Source of the DNA: Sphingobacterium thalpophilum | GTDB taxonomy: Bacteria > Bacteroidota > Bacteroidia > Flavobacteriales > Flavobacteriaceae | Reading direction: 5' to 3' | DNA: 7,558 nt | Assembly (NCBI GenBank): GCA_943328865.2 | Contig: CALQBR020000054.1 | Location: forward strand, 1 to 7,558 | Shown here: piece after piece, positions 1 to 5,480 of the stretch | Numbering within the stretch: the first letter of the stretch is position 1 | Layout of the letters: every line of letters begins with the position of its first letter | Program-made: the position numbers and the translations under genes | Notes under the pieces: model-generated | The model's input: only the letters and a program-made list of their open reading frames with translations | What the model was told of the DNA's origin: nothing | Database searches by the model: none

Positions 1-548
1 ATTGCTATGGTCGAACCCAAGGCAATTTCTTGTTTGTCTAAGTATTTAAGAAATGCTGAGGACGTATCTTTTACCCCGACACAAATGCCAGATTGTTTTT
101 CGTGTAATTCAGAGAGCAATAGTTTTTCTACTTTCAAAATGGTGCCATGGGCATCTGGTATCGGATCGCCATGAGGATCTTCGGTAGGATTGCCTAAAAA
201 TTGATCCAATCGATTGATTAATTTTTCGGATTTGATGTGCTCCAATTGTTCGGCGATATCATGAACCTCATCCCAAGAAAAATCTAATTTTTCTACCAAA
301 AAGACTTCCCACAAACGGTGTTTTCTTACAATCATTTTCGCGGTGAGCATTCCTGTTTCTGTCAGGGAAACCCCTTGGTATTTGATGTAATGCACCAAGT
401 TTTTATCGGCTAATTTCTTCAGCATATCCGTTACCGAAGAGGCTTTGGTCTCCATTTTTTCAGCAATGGCATTGGTGCTTACCCCAACGGCTGAAACAGC
501 GGTAAGGTGATAAATGGTCTTGAGGTAATTTTCTTCTGAAAAAGTCAT
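1..548 (-). CDS. DtxR/MntR-family metal-dependent transcriptional repressor (C-terminus cut by window edge)
   Basis: Reading the minus strand from the ATG at 548 gives 182 residues without a stop before the window ends, so the C-terminus is missing. The N-terminus (SEENYLKTIYHL) and the segment around residues 24-65 form the winged helix-turn-helix of the family. The metal-binding and dimerisation region follows: RKHRLWE (His77, Glu81), VHDIAEQLEH (His96, Glu100, Glu103, His104) and GDPIP. By alignment from memory, Glu100 replaces Cys102 of DtxR and matches Glu99 of Bacillus MntR, while DtxR Met10 becomes Asn7. This points to a Mn-responsive or mixed Mn/Fe sensor, but does not prove it. The visible end (GSTIA) looks like the start of the FeoA/SH3-like domain found in longer members. 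A run of seven A precedes the ATG. The gene follows the cytochrome c gene by 72 bases and may have its own promoter. Family call is firm; metal specificity is not. Confidence 0.93.
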   Translation of the reverse strand, partial: MTFSEENYLKTIYHLTAVSAVGVSTNAIAEKMETKASSVTDMLKKLADKNLVHYIKYQGVSLTETGMLTAKMIVRKHRLWEVFLVEKLDFSWDEVHDIAEQLEHIKSEKLINRLDQFLGNPTEDPHGDPIPDAHGTILKVEKLLLSELHEKQSGICVGVKDTSSAFLKYLDKQEIALGSTIA

Positions 549-570
549 TTTTTTTCTATTTTTAGCCCCA

Positions 571-582
571 GTAACGGTAACG
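571..582. promoter_or_regulatory. Tandem GTAACG direct repeat upstream of the repressor gene (candidate operator)
   Basis: Two perfect copies of GTAACG lie side by side 23 bases upstream of the repressor ATG. CCCC at 566-569 and GGGG at 590-593 frame them. DtxR/MntR proteins often regulate their own gene through sites in this position, but those sites are usually dyads and this is a direct repeat, so the operator reading is a guess. I see no clear Bacteroidota promoter (TTG with TAnnTTTG) in this gap. Confidence 0.2.
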
Positions 583-593
583 TGTGAAAGGGG

Positions 594-610
594 TGCTATC
601 GTTTATAGCA
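594..610. other. Short inverted repeat between cytochrome c and repressor genes
   Basis: TGCTAT (594-599) and ATAGCA (605-610) are exact complements around a five-base loop, 11 bases past the cytochrome c stop codon on the minus strand. It could be a weak 3' hairpin ending the haem run. The minus-strand sequence after the stem is CCCCTTTCAC rather than a T tract, so it is not a canonical intrinsic terminator. Confidence 0.3.
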
Positions 611-620
611 ATTGCATTCT

Positions 621-1007
621 TTATTTTAAATGGCTATAAAAATAAGTTTCAATAGCGATCAATTCCTCATCAGACATTTCTTCGGTGATGGCAAAATTGG
701 TTTTCATCACTTCATACTGACTTGGATCTACAATCGGTCCTTTTTCCTCCTTTAGAAAGGAAACCAAATCCCCTTTTTTTCCTTTGTAAGCCTTTGCAAT
801 TGTTTGGATACTCGGCCCGATACTTTTAGTAGCCACTTGGTGACAAGCCATACAATTTCCTCTTCCTTCAACAATCTCTTTGCCAATAGCTAAGGGATTT
901 TCAATGGCCGCGGTGGATGCTGCTGGTTTACCAAAAGACTCGGTGGATTCTTTTTTACAAGAAAAAAACACTAAAACGACAAATAGAAATATTACTTTTT
1001 TCATCAT
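621..1007 (-). CDS. Small c-type cytochrome lipoprotein
   Basis: This 128-residue protein has a short hydrophobic N-terminus ending in VFFSC, a lipobox with Cys17 as the likely lipidated residue. A low-complexity linker follows, then one class I cytochrome c domain. The haem attachment motif is CMACH (Cys52, Cys55, His56). Met101 in EVMKTNF is the likeliest distal ligand. The protein is therefore exported and anchored to a membrane facing the periplasm, where it should carry single electrons; its partner is unknown. Its start ATG overlaps the hemB stop by one base (TAATG), so it is probably translated by coupling from the haem operon. A second in-frame ATG follows at once (residues MM), so the exact start may shift by one codon. 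It is the last gene of the tightly packed run. Identity as a monohaem cytochrome c is firm; its respiratory role is inference. Confidence 0.93.
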   Translation of the reverse strand: MMKKVIFLFVVLVFFSCKKESTESFGKPAASTAAIENPLAIGKEIVEGRGNCMACHQVATKSIGPSIQTIAKAYKGKKGDLVSFLKEEKGPIVDPSQYEVMKTNFAITEEMSDEELIAIETYFYSHLK

Positions 1008-2002
1008 TATTTATTTAAAAGAATAGCGGCTTCTTTAGCAAAGTAAGTCGAAATCAGGCTTGCTCCGGCGCGTTTGATACACATCAATTGTTCCATCATG
1101 ATTTTGTCGTGATCGAGCCAACCTCTTTCGGCAGCGGCTTTAATCATGGCATACTCGCCCGAGACATGAAATACCGTTACAGGAACATGCACTGCATTTT
1201 TTACTTCGCGTACAATGTCCAAATAAGCAATTCCGGGTTTCACCATGACCATGTCAGCGCCTTCTTCCACATCCCAAAGCGCCTCTTTGATGGCTTCAAT
1301 GCGATTGGCATAATCCATTTGGTAGGTTTTCTTGTCTTTAGGCACCACCACATCGGCTTCTCTTGGCGCACTGTCTAAAGCATCCCGAAAAGGGCCATAA
1401 AATGCCGAAGCATACTTAGCCGAATAACTCATAATCCCTACCTGATGAAATCCAGCGGCATCTAAACCTTGGCGCAGCCGCAAAACACGTCCATCCATCA
1501 TATCGCTCGGCGCTACAAAGTCGGCACCCGCTTGGGCATGAGAAACCGCCATTTTAACTAAAGCGTCATTGGTCGTATCATTAGCAATAGCTCCATTTTC
1601 GATAATACCGTCATGACCATAGATAGAATACGGATCAAGGGCGACATCGGGCATGACGACCATTTCTGGACAAGCGGCTTTAATGGCTTTAATGGCGCGT
1701 TGCATCAATCCATTTGGATTCCATGCTTCTTTTCCGGTATTGTCTTTCAGGCTTTCAGCTGCTTTCACATAGATATTAACTGCTCTAATTCCTAAAGCAT
1801 AAATTTCTTGCACTTCTTTTACCGTTAAATCTATAGAACGACGATAGATTCCTGGCATAGAAGGAATCGCAACCTCAACATTTTCTCCTTCAGCAAGGAA
1901 CATCGGAAACATAAAATCACTTGGACTCAATGTGGTTTCTCTAACTAATGAACGAATACTTTCGTTGACACGTAATCTTCTACCTCTTTGTAATGGGAAC
2001 AT
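1007..2002 (-). CDS. hemB: Delta-aminolevulinic acid dehydratase (porphobilinogen synthase)
   Basis: HemB condenses two 5-aminolevulinate molecules to porphobilinogen in the cytoplasm. The frame is open up to an ATG at 2035 (342 residues), but I place the start at the ATG at 2002. That gives 331 residues beginning MFPLQRGRR, close to the usual family length, and removes 11 residues encoded by a repeat array. The Schiff-base lysines are visible in SYSAKYAS (Lys196) and MVMVKPG (Lys255), numbered from the chosen start. The metal loop reads DVALDPYSIYGHDG and lacks the three cysteines of the zinc enzymes, so this is the zinc-independent, probably magnesium-type form. The gene follows the S23 gene and a heptad array, and its stop overlaps the cytochrome c start by one base. 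Confidence 0.97.
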   Translation of the reverse strand: MFPLQRGRRLRVNESIRSLVRETTLSPSDFMFPMFLAEGENVEVAIPSMPGIYRRSIDLTVKEVQEIYALGIRAVNIYVKAAESLKDNTGKEAWNPNGLMQRAIKAIKAACPEMVVMPDVALDPYSIYGHDGIIENGAIANDTTNDALVKMAVSHAQAGADFVAPSDMMDGRVLRLRQGLDAAGFHQVGIMSYSAKYASAFYGPFRDALDSAPREADVVVPKDKKTYQMDYANRIEAIKEALWDVEEGADMVMVKPGIAYLDIVREVKNAVHVPVTVFHVSGEYAMIKAAAERGWLDHDKIMMEQLMCIKRAGASLISTYFAKEAAILLNK

Positions 2003-2016
2003 CTGTATAGTTTTAT

Positions 2017-2058
2017 AGCCATTGGCTTCTAGCATCTAGCTGTCAGCATTTAGCTTTG
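2017..2058. repeat. Degenerate heptanucleotide array A, single arm (S23/hemB junction)
   Basis: Six consecutive 7-base units begin at 2017, 2024, 2031, 2038, 2045 and 2052: AGCCATT, GGCTTCT, AGCATCT, AGCTGTC, AGCATTT, AGCTTTG. GC recurs exactly every 7 bases (2018 to 2053). The array runs into the 3' end of the S23 coding region, supplies its TAG stop, and ends 14 bases before the chosen hemB start. Bases 2022-2051 match 5398-5427 at 26 of 30 positions in the same orientation. I see no opposite-orientation arm beside it, unlike arrays B and C. Confidence 0.85.
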
Positions 2059-2395
2059 TTATTAATCCGTTTAACATCTTTTTAATTTCTTCAATCTGAA
2101 AAAGTAGCTTTTGACCGTCCTCTGATTCAATGAATTTTAAATCAATACTCAATGTTATTTGGTATTCTAATTCATTAGCAGAACCGAATGAGAAATAAAG
2201 AAATCTACAAAAATCTTTGTCAGAATTTCTGCCGCAGCCTTCCGCAATATTGGTTGGAATGGAGCTCGACGACCTTTTCATTTGATTTGTCAAAGCAAAT
2301 AACTCATCTTTAGGAAAAGCACGAGTAACTTTATAAATTGCTAAAACTAACTCATGAGATTTCTGCCAAACCAAATATTTCTTATAATCTCTCAT
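2036..2395 (-). CDS. Four-helix-bundle protein of the 23S rRNA intervening-sequence (S23/IVP) family
   Basis: The protein has 119 residues, the normal length for this family, and carries its typical blocks: LVWQKSHELVLAIYKVT (8-24), FPKDELFALTNQMKRSSSSIPTNIAEG (27-53), then GRNSDKDFCRFLYFSFGSANELEYQ (55-79). These form amphipathic helices of a four-helix bundle that assembles as an oligomer in known structures. The name comes from copies encoded within intervening sequences of 23S rRNA genes, but no rRNA is present here, and the molecular role of free-standing copies is not established. The gene sits between hemF and hemB on the same strand, separated from hemF by array B and running into array A at its 3' end. 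Its last residues (about LNADS) and stop codon come from the repeat, so the C-terminus may have been set by the array. Family is firm, function unknown. Confidence 0.92.
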   Translation of the reverse strand: MRDYKKYLVWQKSHELVLAIYKVTRAFPKDELFALTNQMKRSSSSIPTNIAEGCGRNSDKDFCRFLYFSFGSANELEYQITLSIDLKFIESEDGQKLLFQIEEIKKMLNGLITKLNADS

Positions 2396-2401
2396 TCTTT
2401 G

Positions 2402-2472
2402 AGCTTTTAGCAGTCAGCTATTTTTTTTTCTTATATTATTAGCTAACCGCTAATGGCTGATCGCTTACAGCC
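2402..2472. repeat. Degenerate heptanucleotide array B, two opposed arms (hemF/S23 junction)
   Basis: The left arm has three units in the AGCNNNT orientation starting at 2402, 2409 and 2416 (AGCTTTT, AGCAGTC, AGCTATT). A spacer of T and A only, apart from one C, follows. The right arm has five units in the reverse orientation starting at 2438, 2445, 2452, 2459 and 2466 (ATTAGCT, AACCGCT, AATGGCT, GATCGCT, TACAGCC). Bases 2402-2422 and 2452-2472 pair as an imperfect inverted repeat at 15 of 21 positions, G-U pairs not counted. The right arm contains the hemF stop codon, and the left arm ends 6 bases before the S23 start. Confidence 0.82.
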
Positions 2473-3367
2473 AATCTCCTGGATTTTCTAACACCTGAAT
2501 TAATTTTTCCTCTTCACTTCCTGCTTCTGGATGATGGTCATACACCCATTGCACATATGGCGGCAAACTCATCAAAATACTCTCGATTCTTCCATTGGTT
2601 TTTAAGCCAAATAAAGTGCCTTTGTCGTGTACCAAATTGAATTCGACATAACGTCCCCGGCGGATTTCTTGCCACGTACGATTGGCTTGGGTATAATTTA
2701 AATTTTTTCTGCGTTCTACAATCGGAACATAGGCTTCTAGGAAACTATTGCCCACTTCGGTTACAAAGTCGAACCAATTTTCCATTGCCATTTGCTCGGT
2801 TTCCTTGCAATAATCAAAGAACAAACCGCCAATCCCTCGGGCTTCGTTGCGATGGGCATTCCAAAAATAGGCATCGCATTGTTTTTTGTATTTTGGATAA
2901 AATTCAGAATTGTGTTTATCACAAGCCGTTTTACATGTTTGGTGAAAATGAATGGCATCCTCTTCAAAAAGATAATAAGGCGTTAAATCTTGTCCGCCAC
3001 CAAACCACGAATTAATCACTTTGCCATTGTCGTCATACATTTCGAAATAACGCCAATTGGCATGCACTGTGGGAACCATCGGATTTTTAGGATGAATCAC
3101 TAAACTCAAACCACAGGCAAAAAAATCGGCTTCGCCTACGTTGAATAATTTTTGCATGGAATCAGGCAATTTGCCATGAACGGCCGAAATGTTTACGCCC
3201 CCTTTTTCAAAAACGGCTCCGTTTTCGATTACACGAGTGCGACCGCCACCTCCTTCCGGACGATCCCAAAGATCCTCACGAAATTTAGCCTGACCATCGG
3301 ACTTTTCAAGACCCGCACAGATTTGATCTTGTAGGTTTTGTATGTATTGGTAGAATTTGTTTTTCAT
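2465..3367 (-). CDS. hemF: Oxygen-dependent coproporphyrinogen III oxidase
   Basis: HemF oxidatively decarboxylates two propionates of coproporphyrinogen III to give protoporphyrinogen IX, using O2, in the cytoplasm. The 300-residue protein is of normal length and complete. Recognisable blocks are GGGGRTRVIENGAVFEKGG (39-57), GLSLVIHPKNP (86-96), VHANWRYFEM (101-110), WFGGGQDLTPYY (121-132), FWNAHRNEARGIGGLFFDY (168-186) and RRGRYVEFNLVHDKGT (236-251). The four conserved histidines are His92, His102, His141 and His172, with spacing that matches the E. coli enzyme. Choosing HemF over the radical-SAM HemN implies haem synthesis under aerobic conditions, though a HemN elsewhere cannot be excluded. 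The ATG overlaps the stop of a 31-residue upstream ORF by four bases (ATGA), suggesting coupled translation. The stop codon falls inside array B. Confidence 0.98.
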   Translation of the reverse strand: MKNKFYQYIQNLQDQICAGLEKSDGQAKFREDLWDRPEGGGGRTRVIENGAVFEKGGVNISAVHGKLPDSMQKLFNVGEADFFACGLSLVIHPKNPMVPTVHANWRYFEMYDDNGKVINSWFGGGQDLTPYYLFEEDAIHFHQTCKTACDKHNSEFYPKYKKQCDAYFWNAHRNEARGIGGLFFDYCKETEQMAMENWFDFVTEVGNSFLEAYVPIVERRKNLNYTQANRTWQEIRRGRYVEFNLVHDKGTLFGLKTNGRIESILMSLPPYVQWVYDHHPEAGSEEEKLIQVLENPGDWL

Positions 3368-3459
3368 TTATGTGAAATATTTCTTTTATCGGTCATAAAT
3401 GGTTTGTCAATTATTGAAAGTATTTGCTCTCGCAAATTCGATATTTGTTGCGATTTCAT
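3364..3459 (-). CDS. Possible 31-residue small protein or coupling ORF between the Bro-N gene and hemF
   Basis: On the minus strand an ATG at 3459 opens a frame of 31 codons that ends in TGA at 3366-3364. The protein begins MKSQQISNLREQILSIIDK and ends ISHK. It has no membrane segment, signal peptide or cysteine, and I recognise no family. The argument for it is positional. Its ATG overlaps the TAA of the Bro-N/DinD gene by one base (TAATG), the same arrangement used at hemA/hemC, hemC/hemD and hemB/cytochrome c, and its TGA overlaps the hemF ATG by four bases. It fills the gap between the two genes exactly, which would let ribosomes pass from one to the next. It may be a real small protein, a leader that couples hemF translation, or a remnant of an inserted gene. 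Chance is also possible at this length. Confidence 0.4.
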   Translation of the reverse strand: MKSQQISNLREQILSIIDKPFMTDKRNISHK

Positions 3460-4295
3460 TATTCTAACTCTTTTTGGTTATTCAAATAATCGGAAGCTTT
3501 TAATGTATTCACTACATCTTTACCTGTTTTTTCTTCAATTTCTTTGCGCGTATTTCCTGCAATTGTACCTCCTTGTTTGGCAATTTTCTTGTTCTCGGAG
3601 AATGTTTGAGGTTTCTTTTCTTTACTGATCTCGGTCGTGGTTGCTTCGGCCAACATATTCAAAACCAATTCTAGGTTACTCATATTATCGCGCAAGTTTT
3701 CCTTTTTTAATCCTTTGTGATTTTTATATTCTTTAACCGACAATCCGCTCCAAGCTTTTGTAATTTCATCGGTAAGTATGGCATATTCCTGACCTTTTTT
3801 CACCCCTCGGTTTTCCCATTCATCGGTAAGTTCTTTTCTAACTTCAATACTTTTCAATCGCTGATTGACCCATTCTTTTGAATACCCTTTTTTAAGATAG
3901 GTTTCCATTAAACGGTCAAAACCAAGTTCTGGATCTTCAATTTCATCGACACGTTCTCTACCCACTTGCGCCAACCAAAGCTTGAAAGGTTCTGCTTGTT
4001 TTGATGGTACCGATTGAATCAAGCGGAACAATTGCTCGGTATCGCCTACGTCTGTTTTATAAAACTTTCCATCAGAAGATTGTAATTTCAGTTGTACGAG
4101 ATTATCGTACAACTCACTTCCTTCTAGTTTCAATTTCTTTTTTAAGTCGGTCCAATATCTTTTTGGGATCGTGCTTTCTGTTAAAACTTTAACAACATCA
4201 ATAATAGAAAAATACCATTTTTCCTCCTCCTCATTCCAAACAGAACGAATTTGTGTTTGCTCAAATAATTTTATAGCGGATTCTTTGGTCATCAT
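3459..4295 (-). CDS. Bro-N (antirepressor-type) protein with a DinD-like C-terminal region
   Basis: The protein has 278 residues. Residues about 10-120 look like a Bro-N domain, the DNA-binding fold of phage antirepressors and baculovirus Bro proteins: IRSVWNEEEEKWYFSIIDVV (17-36), a YWTDLKKKLK helix, FYKTDVGDTEQLFRLIQSVPS (78-98) and EPFKLWLAQVGRERVDEIED (102-121). The C-terminal part, including HKGLKKENLRDNMSNLELVL and GGTIAGNTRKEIEEKTGKDV, resembles the DNA-damage-inducible protein D family (E. coli DinD has a comparable GLKK...DHM...TEL stretch and total length). DinD proteins are linked to the SOS response and RecA; whether that applies here is unknown. It is not a tetrapyrrole gene, yet it lies between hemE and hemF on the same strand without breaking the operon. 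Two adjacent ATGs (MM) start it, in the context TAATGATG. Domain call is good, cellular role inferred. Confidence 0.85.
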   Translation of the reverse strand: MMTKESAIKLFEQTQIRSVWNEEEEKWYFSIIDVVKVLTESTIPKRYWTDLKKKLKLEGSELYDNLVQLKLQSSDGKFYKTDVGDTEQLFRLIQSVPSKQAEPFKLWLAQVGRERVDEIEDPELGFDRLMETYLKKGYSKEWVNQRLKSIEVRKELTDEWENRGVKKGQEYAILTDEITKAWSGLSVKEYKNHKGLKKENLRDNMSNLELVLNMLAEATTTEISKEKKPQTFSENKKIAKQGGTIAGNTRKEIEEKTGKDVVNTLKASDYLNNQKELE

Positions 4296-4358
4296 TAGAA
4301 ATTTTTGATTTGGAAAAAAGCTACAATTTGAGAGATACTTAATTCTTGATTCTTTGTA
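4296..4358 (-). other. hemE/Bro-N intergenic gap, no repeat array
   Basis: This 63-base AT-rich gap lacks the heptad array present at the three other non-overlapping haem-operon junctions. The closest thing to a Bacteroidota -7 element is TAGCTTTT on the minus strand, one base off TAnnTTTG, with no convincing TTG 17-23 bases upstream. No hairpin with a T tract is apparent, so I see neither a sure promoter nor a terminator. Confidence 0.4.
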
Positions 4359-5384
4359 CTAAGATTGATACTCCTTCACGGCATCAATAAACGCTTTGGC
4401 ATGATCCACAGGAATGTTTGGTAAAATACCATGACCTAAATTCACGATGTATTTGTCTTTTCCAAATTCGTCAATCATTTCGTGTACCATTTTCTTGATT
4501 ACCGGAATTGGCGAAAGTAATCTTGACGGATCAAAATTTCCTTGTAAAGTAATGTTTCCACCCGATAAATATCTTGCATTTCTTGGGGAACACGTCCAAT
4601 CTACTCCTAATGCCGAAGCCCTACTTTTTCCCATTTCACCCAAGGCAAACCAACATCCTTTTCCAAAAACAATCACCGGCGCGTCGTCAGCCAAAGCTTC
4701 CACGATTTGGTTGATGTATTTCCAAGAGAATTCTTGATAATCAACTGGAGAAAGCATACCTCCCCAAGAGTCAAAAATCTGAACGGCATTCACTCCCGCT
4801 TTTACTTTTTCTTTCAAATATAAAATAGTGGTATCGGTGATCTTTTGCAATAAAACATGCGCCGCCACTGGATTTGAAAAACAGAATCCTTTGGCCGTAT
4901 CAAAACTTTTAGATCCTTTTCCTTCCACCGCATAGCAGAAAATCGTCCATGGCGAACCGGCAAAACCAATTAACGGCACCTCATCATGCAACATTTCTTT
5001 GGTCAATTTGATGGCGTCCATAACATAACCCAATGTTTCGTGGATATCCGGAACGATTACATTCTCTACATCCTGAATCGTACGGATAGGATTCGGTAGA
5101 AAAGGCCCTATGTTTTCTTTCATCAACACCTCAATACCCATGGCTTGCGGCACAACCAAAATATCCGAGAACAAAATAGCCGCATCTGGAGCAATTCTAC
5201 GAATGGGTTGCACGGTAATCTCGGCCGCGAGTTCTGGCGTTTGACAACGGGTGAAAAAGTCATATTTATCACGCAGTGCGATAAATTCTGGCAAATACCT
5301 TCCTGCTTGACGCATCATCCAAACAGGTGGACGTTGTACGGTCTCTCCTTTTAAGGCTTTTAAAAATAGGTCGTTCTTTATCAT
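4359..5384 (-). CDS. hemE: Uroporphyrinogen III decarboxylase
   Basis: HemE removes the four acetate carboxyls of uroporphyrinogen III to yield coproporphyrinogen III in the cytoplasm. The frame is open to an ATG at 5411 (350 residues), but I take the ATG at 5384. That gives 341 residues starting [14 protein letters not shown], the usual start of the family, preceded by nine A in the transcript. The nine extra upstream residues are encoded within a heptad array. Signature motifs are [17 protein letters not shown] (18-34 from the chosen start), [13 protein letters not shown] with the catalytic Asp74, [14 protein letters not shown] and [10 protein letters not shown] with His318. The product hands its substrate to HemF, encoded two genes downstream after the Bro-N gene and the small ORF. 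The upstream gap of about 96 bases to hemD is almost filled by array C, so expression of hemE and what follows could be set separately from hemACD. Confidence 0.98.
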   Translation of the reverse strand: MIKNDLFLKALKGETVQRPPVWMMRQAGRYLPEFIALRDKYDFFTRCQTPELAAEITVQPIRRIAPDAAILFSDILVVPQAMGIEVLMKENIGPFLPNPIRTIQDVENVIVPDIHETLGYVMDAIKLTKEMLHDEVPLIGFAGSPWTIFCYAVEGKGSKSFDTAKGFCFSNPVAAHVLLQKITDTTILYLKEKVKAGVNAVQIFDSWGGMLSPVDYQEFSWKYINQIVEALADDAPVIVFGKGCWFALGEMGKSRASALGVDWTCSPRNARYLSGGNITLQGNFDPSRLLSPIPVIKKMVHEMIDEFGKDKYIVNLGHGILPNIPVDHAKAFIDAVKEYQS

Positions 5385-5392
5385 TTTTTTTT

Positions 5393-5472
5393 TGCTATTG
5401 GCTACTAGCATTTAGCTATTAGCATTTTAATTAATCATTTTAAATCCTGCTAAAAGCGAATTGCTAAAAGCT
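5393..5472. repeat. Degenerate heptanucleotide array C, two opposed arms (hemD/hemE junction)
   Basis: The left arm has five 7-base units starting at 5393, 5400, 5407, 5414 and 5421 (TGCTATT, GGCTACT, AGCATTT, AGCTATT, AGCATTT). A 17-base AT-rich centre follows (5428-5444). The right arm has four reversed units starting at 5445, 5452, 5459 and 5466 (TCCTGCT, AAAAGCG, AATTGCT, AAAAGCT). GC recurs every 7 bases within each arm, but the two arms are out of phase by one base. Bases 5407-5428 and 5451-5472 are complementary at 17 of 22 positions, so the transcript could fold into an imperfect hairpin. The array ends 8 bases before the hemE start and leaves no room for other signals in the gap. Confidence 0.88.
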
Positions 5473-5480
5473 GAAAAAGT

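Noticed and set aside
594..610. Inverted repeat after cytochrome c as an intrinsic terminator
   Set aside because: The stem is only 6 bp with two G-C pairs, and no T tract follows on the transcribed strand; kept only as a low-confidence inverted repeat.
594..635. Further heptad array downstream of the cytochrome c gene (several GC dinucleotides near 595, 608, 614 and 633)
   Set aside because: Spacings are 13, 6 and 19 bases, so there is no 7-base period.
1088..1378. Plus-strand open frame of 96 codons within hemB, and similar plus-strand frames at 1613-1795, 2785-3015, 3152-3334, 4001-4192, 4447-4737, 5145-5354, 6141-6500 and 7024-7287
   Set aside because: All lie mostly or wholly antisense to well-supported genes, have no recognisable domain, and have compositions expected of reverse-complement shadows.
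2036..2395. S23 gene as part of a true 23S rRNA intervening sequence
   Set aside because: Neighbouring sequence codes for HemF and HemB, and no rRNA sequence is present on either side.
2761..2967. Second minus-strand frame of 68 codons inside hemF
   Set aside because: It is an out-of-frame shadow of a highly conserved part of HemF; no independent evidence for it.
3378..3407. Minus-strand TTGACA followed 16 bases later by TAAAAG, resembling a sigma-70 promoter for hemF
   Set aside because: Bacteroidota promoters follow a different consensus (TTG and TAnnTTTG), the -10 match is weak, and the site falls inside a tightly overlapped gene junction.
3338..3628. Plus-strand frame with a hydrophobic, membrane-like translation across the hemF/Bro-N junction
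   Set aside because: The hydrophobicity arises from reading the Lys/Glu-rich Bro-N C-terminus in antisense; it overlaps two supported genes and has no leader or family resemblance.
5393..5472. Heptad arrays as a CRISPR array or as transposon terminal inverted repeats
   Set aside because: The unit is 7 bases without spacers, there are no cas genes, no transposase, and no target-site duplication that I can see.
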